From Anaerolineales bacterium (GTDB taxonomy: Bacteria; Chloroflexota; Anaerolineae; Anaerolineales; UBA4823): a DNA stretch of 14,717 nucleotides. How positions within the stretch are numbered: position 1 is the first letter of the stretch; every line of letters starts with the position of its first letter. A program made the position numbers and the translations under genes. Below, piece by piece: positions 12,228 through 14,717 of this stretch. The stretch is taken from the NCBI GenBank assembly GCA_016932955.1, contig JAFGBV010000156.1, forward strand, positions 1 to 14,717, given 5' to 3'. The notes beneath the pieces were generated by a model, which did no database searches, had not been told where the DNA came from, and saw only the letters and a list, made by a program, of their open reading frames with translations.

Positions 12228-13397
12228 TTATCGTCTGTAGAGCTGACGGTTGCGCTGCACCAGGGTTGGGAGACTTTCTAGAAAACCCTGGATATGCTGA
12301 GGCGATGTTCCGGTTCCAAGTGATACTCGCAGAGAGCCGAGAGCCCAGTCGGGGCGAAGACCGCAGGCCAAAAGAACCTCTGAGGGTTCAGGGCTACCGG
12401 TTTTGCAGGCTGAGCCAGAAGAACAGGCATAACCTGCCAGGTCCAAAGCCATGAGCAACGCGTTGCCTTCAACACCGTGAAAAGCAAAGCTGGCATGGTT
12501 GGGGAGGCGTTGGGAGGGGTGACCGGTGAGGCGCACATTGGGGATGGAATCCTGAATTTCGCCGATCAGCCTATCGCGCAAGGGGAGAACCTGACGAGCG
12601 CGCTCAGGGCGTTCTGCCTGTGCAAGGTAAAAAGCCTTTGACATGCCGACGATATAGGGGATGTTGTGGGTGCCGGCTCGGCGCATGTTTTCCTGACTGC
12701 CGCCGGTTTGGGAAGGGAGCAAAGGAACGCCCTTGCGGACAAAGAGCGCGCCAACACCCTTCGGTCCATAAAATTTGTGTGCGCCAATCGATAGCAGGTC
12801 AACATTGAGGGTCTGCACATCGATAGGTAACCAAGCAGCACCTTGAACTGCATCGGTATGAAGGGGAATATTACGAGCGTGGCATATGGCGCCTATCTCG
12901 GAGATGGGGTTGATCGTACCGATCTCGTTATTGGCGTAGATGACGGAAACCAGGGCGGTATCTGAACGCAGGCTGGCATGCACATCTTCCGGACGCACCA
13001 TGCCGGTCTCATCTACAGGCAAATACTCAACGTCGAAGCCGTGTAATTTTTTCAATTGATCAGCGGTGTGTAAGACAGCGTGGTGTTCCACTGGGCTAAT
13101 CAGGATGTGGTTGGCATTACGCTCCATACGGGCAGCAAAAGCGACCCCGCGAAGCGCCAGGTTGTCACTTTCGGTTCCACAGGAAGTAAACACAATTTCC
13201 GCAGGCTGACAATTGAGAACTTCGGCTATTTGCTGCCGGGCGTCTTCAAGGGCAACCTCGGCGTGTTGTCCGAAGGAGTGTATGGAGGAAGAATTACCAA
13301 AGGTCTCGTAAAAGTAAGGCAGCATGTCTGCCAAGACGCGCTCATCCACTGGCGTTGTGGCAGCATAATCCAGATAGATTTTGTTCTTTTGTGTCAT
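12228..13397 (-). CDS. iscS: Cysteine desulfurase (IscS/NifS family)
   Basis: A 389-residue PLP enzyme that converts cysteine to alanine and carries the sulfur as a persulfide. It has YLDYAATTP (8-16), H105 in EHHAV over the PLP ring, D182 in TDAVQ and the PLP lysine K208 in GAHKFYGPKG. The active-site Cys is C331 in CSSGSACKTGSPEPSEVL. A second cysteine, C325, lies six residues before it. The mnmA gene downstream points to tRNA 2-thiolation as a main role, and no iscU or sufU scaffold gene is in the window. The ATG at 13397 has no ribosome site. TATAAT ends 7 nt before it, which implies a leaderless mRNA. Confidence 0.95.
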   Translation of the reverse strand: MTQKNKIYLDYAATTPVDERVLADMLPYFYETFGNSSSIHSFGQHAEVALEDARQQIAEVLNCQPAEIVFTSCGTESDNLALRGVAFAARMERNANHILISPVEHHAVLHTADQLKKLHGFDVEYLPVDETGMVRPEDVHASLRSDTALVSVIYANNEIGTINPISEIGAICHARNIPLHTDAVQGAAWLPIDVQTLNVDLLSIGAHKFYGPKGVGALFVRKGVPLLPSQTGGSQENMRRAGTHNIPYIVGMSKAFYLAQAERPERARQVLPLRDRLIGEIQDSIPNVRLTGHPSQRLPNHASFAFHGVEGNALLMALDLAGYACSSGSACKTGSPEPSEVLLACGLRPDWALGSLRVSLGTGTSPQHIQGFLESLPTLVQRNRQLYRR

Positions 13398-13404
13398 GCG
13401 GGAA

Positions 13405-13432
13405 ATTATAACCCAACCCGCAAGCTTGTGAC
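13405..13432 (-). promoter_or_regulatory. Leaderless promoter of the cysteine desulfurase gene
   Basis: On the minus strand a perfect TATAAT (13410-13405) is followed by 7 nt and then the ATG at 13397, so transcription would begin at or beside the start codon. GTCACA (13432-13427) is a 4-of-6 -35 with a 16-bp spacer. There is no Shine-Dalgarno sequence. Confidence 0.65.
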
Positions 13433-13625
13433 ACTCGGTGAGCCCAAATCGGGTGCACGAAAAGGTTGTTTATATCTTTTGAGTGCTCCCCCCAATTCAG
13501 TCAGCGCATCCTAATTTAACATACGTGATAAAGTCTACATCAGTTGAGTAGGCGCGACCGCTTTATTGAAATTACGTAGATAGCATAAGAAACCAAGGCG
13601 ATTCGTTAAGTTCTGGTGGAAAGCG

Positions 13626-13653
13626 TTGCATTGCGCGAAAACTGGGATATAAT
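13626..13653 (+). promoter_or_regulatory. Promoter of the helical-protein/SPFH operon
   Basis: TTGCAT (13626-13631) is 16 bp from a perfect TATAAT (13648-13653). The predicted start near 13660 gives a leader of about 43 nt before the ATG at 13703. Confidence 0.65.
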
Positions 13654-13702
13654 TTGAGGAATTGTAACGACTGATATCCACTCATTTCACCTGGAGGACA
13701 CA

Positions 13703-14230
13703 ATGAGCGATTTGAAAGACCAACTATTAGGAAACGTGACCGGCGATATGGACATTTTCAAGAAGATTGCTAGCAAGATTCCTGGCTTTAAGGGCTACAT
13801 CGAACGCCAGGCGCGCCGCGATTCGGATAAATTGCTGCGCGACACCATCTTCAATCGCTTCCGCGAATTAGAAGGACAGATTTCTGCGATGCAACGCGAT
13901 TTCATTGATCATGGCGAGATAGCCTATGTGGATGACCTGGAGCGCTCGGCGATCAAGCTACGCACTTTTGCCGATCGTGTACGCACTGCTCCACGCGGTT
14001 ATTCCAGCCTCTTCGAGGCAGTGAAGATCAACGAAGAAGAGTTAGCTAAGTTGTACGAATATGATGCAGCGCTACTGGATAAGTCGGATGAGGTTGCCCG
14101 GGCAATTGATAATGTTCAGTCCTCGGTGGGGACGGATGGGCTTTCCGCTGCAATCCGCAACCTGGAGACTGTATCGGCTGACTGCGTGGCTGCTTATGAT
14201 CGGCGCGAAGAGGTCGTGACGGTGCCGTAG
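13703..14230 (+). CDS. Helical protein of unknown function, upstream of an SPFH gene
   Basis: A 175-residue, soluble, charged protein without signal peptide or membrane helix. I do not recognise a family. The sequence looks mostly alpha-helical: a basic stretch at about 35-55 (ERQARRDSDKLLRDTIFNRF), a central helix at 55-95, and heptad-like acidic helices at about 105-165. The ATG follows GGAGG with 6 nt spacing and a good promoter. It lies 50 nt upstream of a YdjI-like SPFH gene on the same strand, so the two are probably co-transcribed. Its helical build recalls partners of SPFH proteins such as PspA-like or adaptor proteins, but no PspA signature is visible. The role is unassigned; a membrane-stress or zinc-ribbon/SPFH-linked function is a guess. 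Confidence 0.8.
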   Translation: MSDLKDQLLGNVTGDMDIFKKIASKIPGFKGYIERQARRDSDKLLRDTIFNRFRELEGQISAMQRDFIDHGEIAYVDDLERSAIKLRTFADRVRTAPRGYSSLFEAVKINEEELAKLYEYDAALLDKSDEVARAIDNVQSSVGTDGLSAAIRNLETVSADCVAAYDRREEVVTVP

Positions 14231-14280
14231 CGGCAAGGATTATAAGATTAAGAGCAATTGTCTATTGAGGAGAGTAACTC

Positions 14281-14717
14281 ATGGCTAGAATTTTTGATGT
14301 AATTGAATATCCGAATGAGATGCGCAATGAACTGGTACACCGTTTTCCCGAGTCAGGACCGGGTGATTTCCGCATTGGCTCGCAGGTGATCGTGCGCGAA
14401 TCTCAGATGGCGGTTTTCTTCCGCGACGGTGCTGCCCTGGACACTTTTGGCCCCGGGCGCCATACCATAGTCACCGCGAACATCCCATTGCTGATCGAGA
14501 AGATTGGCAAGGCTATCTTTAGTGATCGGACGCCTTTCCCGGCTGAGGTGTATTTTGTCTCAATGCGAGAATTCGCTGATCAGAAATGGGGTACTCCGCA
14601 ACCGATCATTGTGCGCAATCCGGGCATGGGCCTGGGCGTGGCATTGCTGCAGGGCTTTGGTACTTTCTCCTTCCAGGTGAAAGATGCACAGCAATTCGTG
14701 ACCCAGGTTGTGGGCAC
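14281..14717 (+). CDS. SPFH domain protein, YdjI-like (partial, runs off the window)
   Basis: The first 145 residues of a protein whose C-terminus lies beyond the window. It starts MARIFDVIEYPNEM and contains GSQVIVRESQMAVFF (33-47), DTFGPGRHTI (54-63), and a Band-7/SPFH core with FVSMREFADQKWGTPQPI (91-108). This pattern is that of the YdjI group, often labelled virion core protein/SPFH, in which the SPFH region is followed by a zinc-ribbon-containing C-terminus. Such proteins are cytoplasmic or peripheral membrane scaffolds linked in Bacillus to PspA-type membrane stress (from memory). The start is supported by GAGGAGA at about 14267-14273. It lies 50 nt after the helical-protein gene and is probably in its operon. 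Confidence 0.88.
   Translation, partial: MARIFDVIEYPNEMRNELVHRFPESGPGDFRIGSQVIVRESQMAVFFRDGAALDTFGPGRHTIVTANIPLLIEKIGKAIFSDRTPFPAEVYFVSMREFADQKWGTPQPIIVRNPGMGLGVALLQGFGTFSFQVKDAQQFVTQVVG

Larger units (their letters stand above)
13398..13702. other. Divergent spacer between iscS and the helical-protein gene
   Basis: A 305-bp stretch with a minus-strand promoter (13405-13432) and a plus-strand promoter (13626-13653). Between them an imperfect dyad, TACGTGATAAAG (13522-13533) against CTTTATTGAAATTACGTA (13561-13578), could be an operator. No protein gene is supported here. Confidence 0.6.

Overview
The window reads as a chromosomal segment of a Gram-positive-like or monoderm-type bacterium, most likely a Chloroflexota (Anaerolineae-like) genome of moderate GC. 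This placement is inference. It rests on a long CTC-type L25, a secreted delta-60 repeat protein with a YLPL-type C-terminal tail, CobB/RsmC/TrmI/MnmA-type genes, and -10 boxes only 7 nt upstream of two start codons, which suggests leaderless mRNAs. There is no sign of phage, insertion sequence, CRISPR array, rRNA or complete tRNA.

Layout. A cold-shock gene (256-465, +) has a long structured leader and its own terminator. It converges on a minus-strand series running from about 6.8 kb down to 0.5 kb: a 26-residue lysine-rich protein (6815-6735), a terminator, a membrane zincin-like peptidase (6592-5999), an RsmC-like two-domain rRNA methyltransferase overlapping it by ATGA (6002-4803), a secreted 14-repeat delta-60 protein with its own promoter (4746-2191), a metallo-beta-lactamase-fold hydrolase (2171-1269) and a class III sirtuin (1255-521). 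A 428-bp divergent spacer (6816-7243) separates this from rplY (L25, 7244-7876, +). Converging on rplY is a minus-strand operon: trmI (10137-9259), a Nudix CoA-pyrophosphatase-type enzyme (9238-8612), and a METTL25-like methyltransferase overlapping it by ATGA (8615-7935). A second cold-shock gene (10518-10730, +) diverges from trmI and faces the tail of an iscS-mnmA-membrane protein series (13397 down to 10789). A last divergent spacer leads to a helical protein of unknown function (13703-14230, +) and an SPFH/YdjI-like protein cut by the window edge (14281 onward).

Functional picture. Most genes serve translation and RNA: two RNA-chaperone Csp proteins, 5S rRNA-binding L25, m1A58 tRNA methyltransferase, 2-thiouridylase with its cysteine desulfurase sulfur donor, and an rRNA guanine-N2 methyltransferase. 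The rest are housekeeping or envelope proteins.

The most striking item lies in the rplY leader (7188-7230), directly upstream of the Shine-Dalgarno sequence. It folds into a helix interrupted by ATGGTA opposite GAGAGG, almost the loop E of bacterial 5S rRNA, which is the binding site of L25. This suggests autogenous repression of rplY by rRNA mimicry. The same leader also has a strong promoter followed at once by an intrinsic terminator, and a repeated 9-mer that could form a competing structure.
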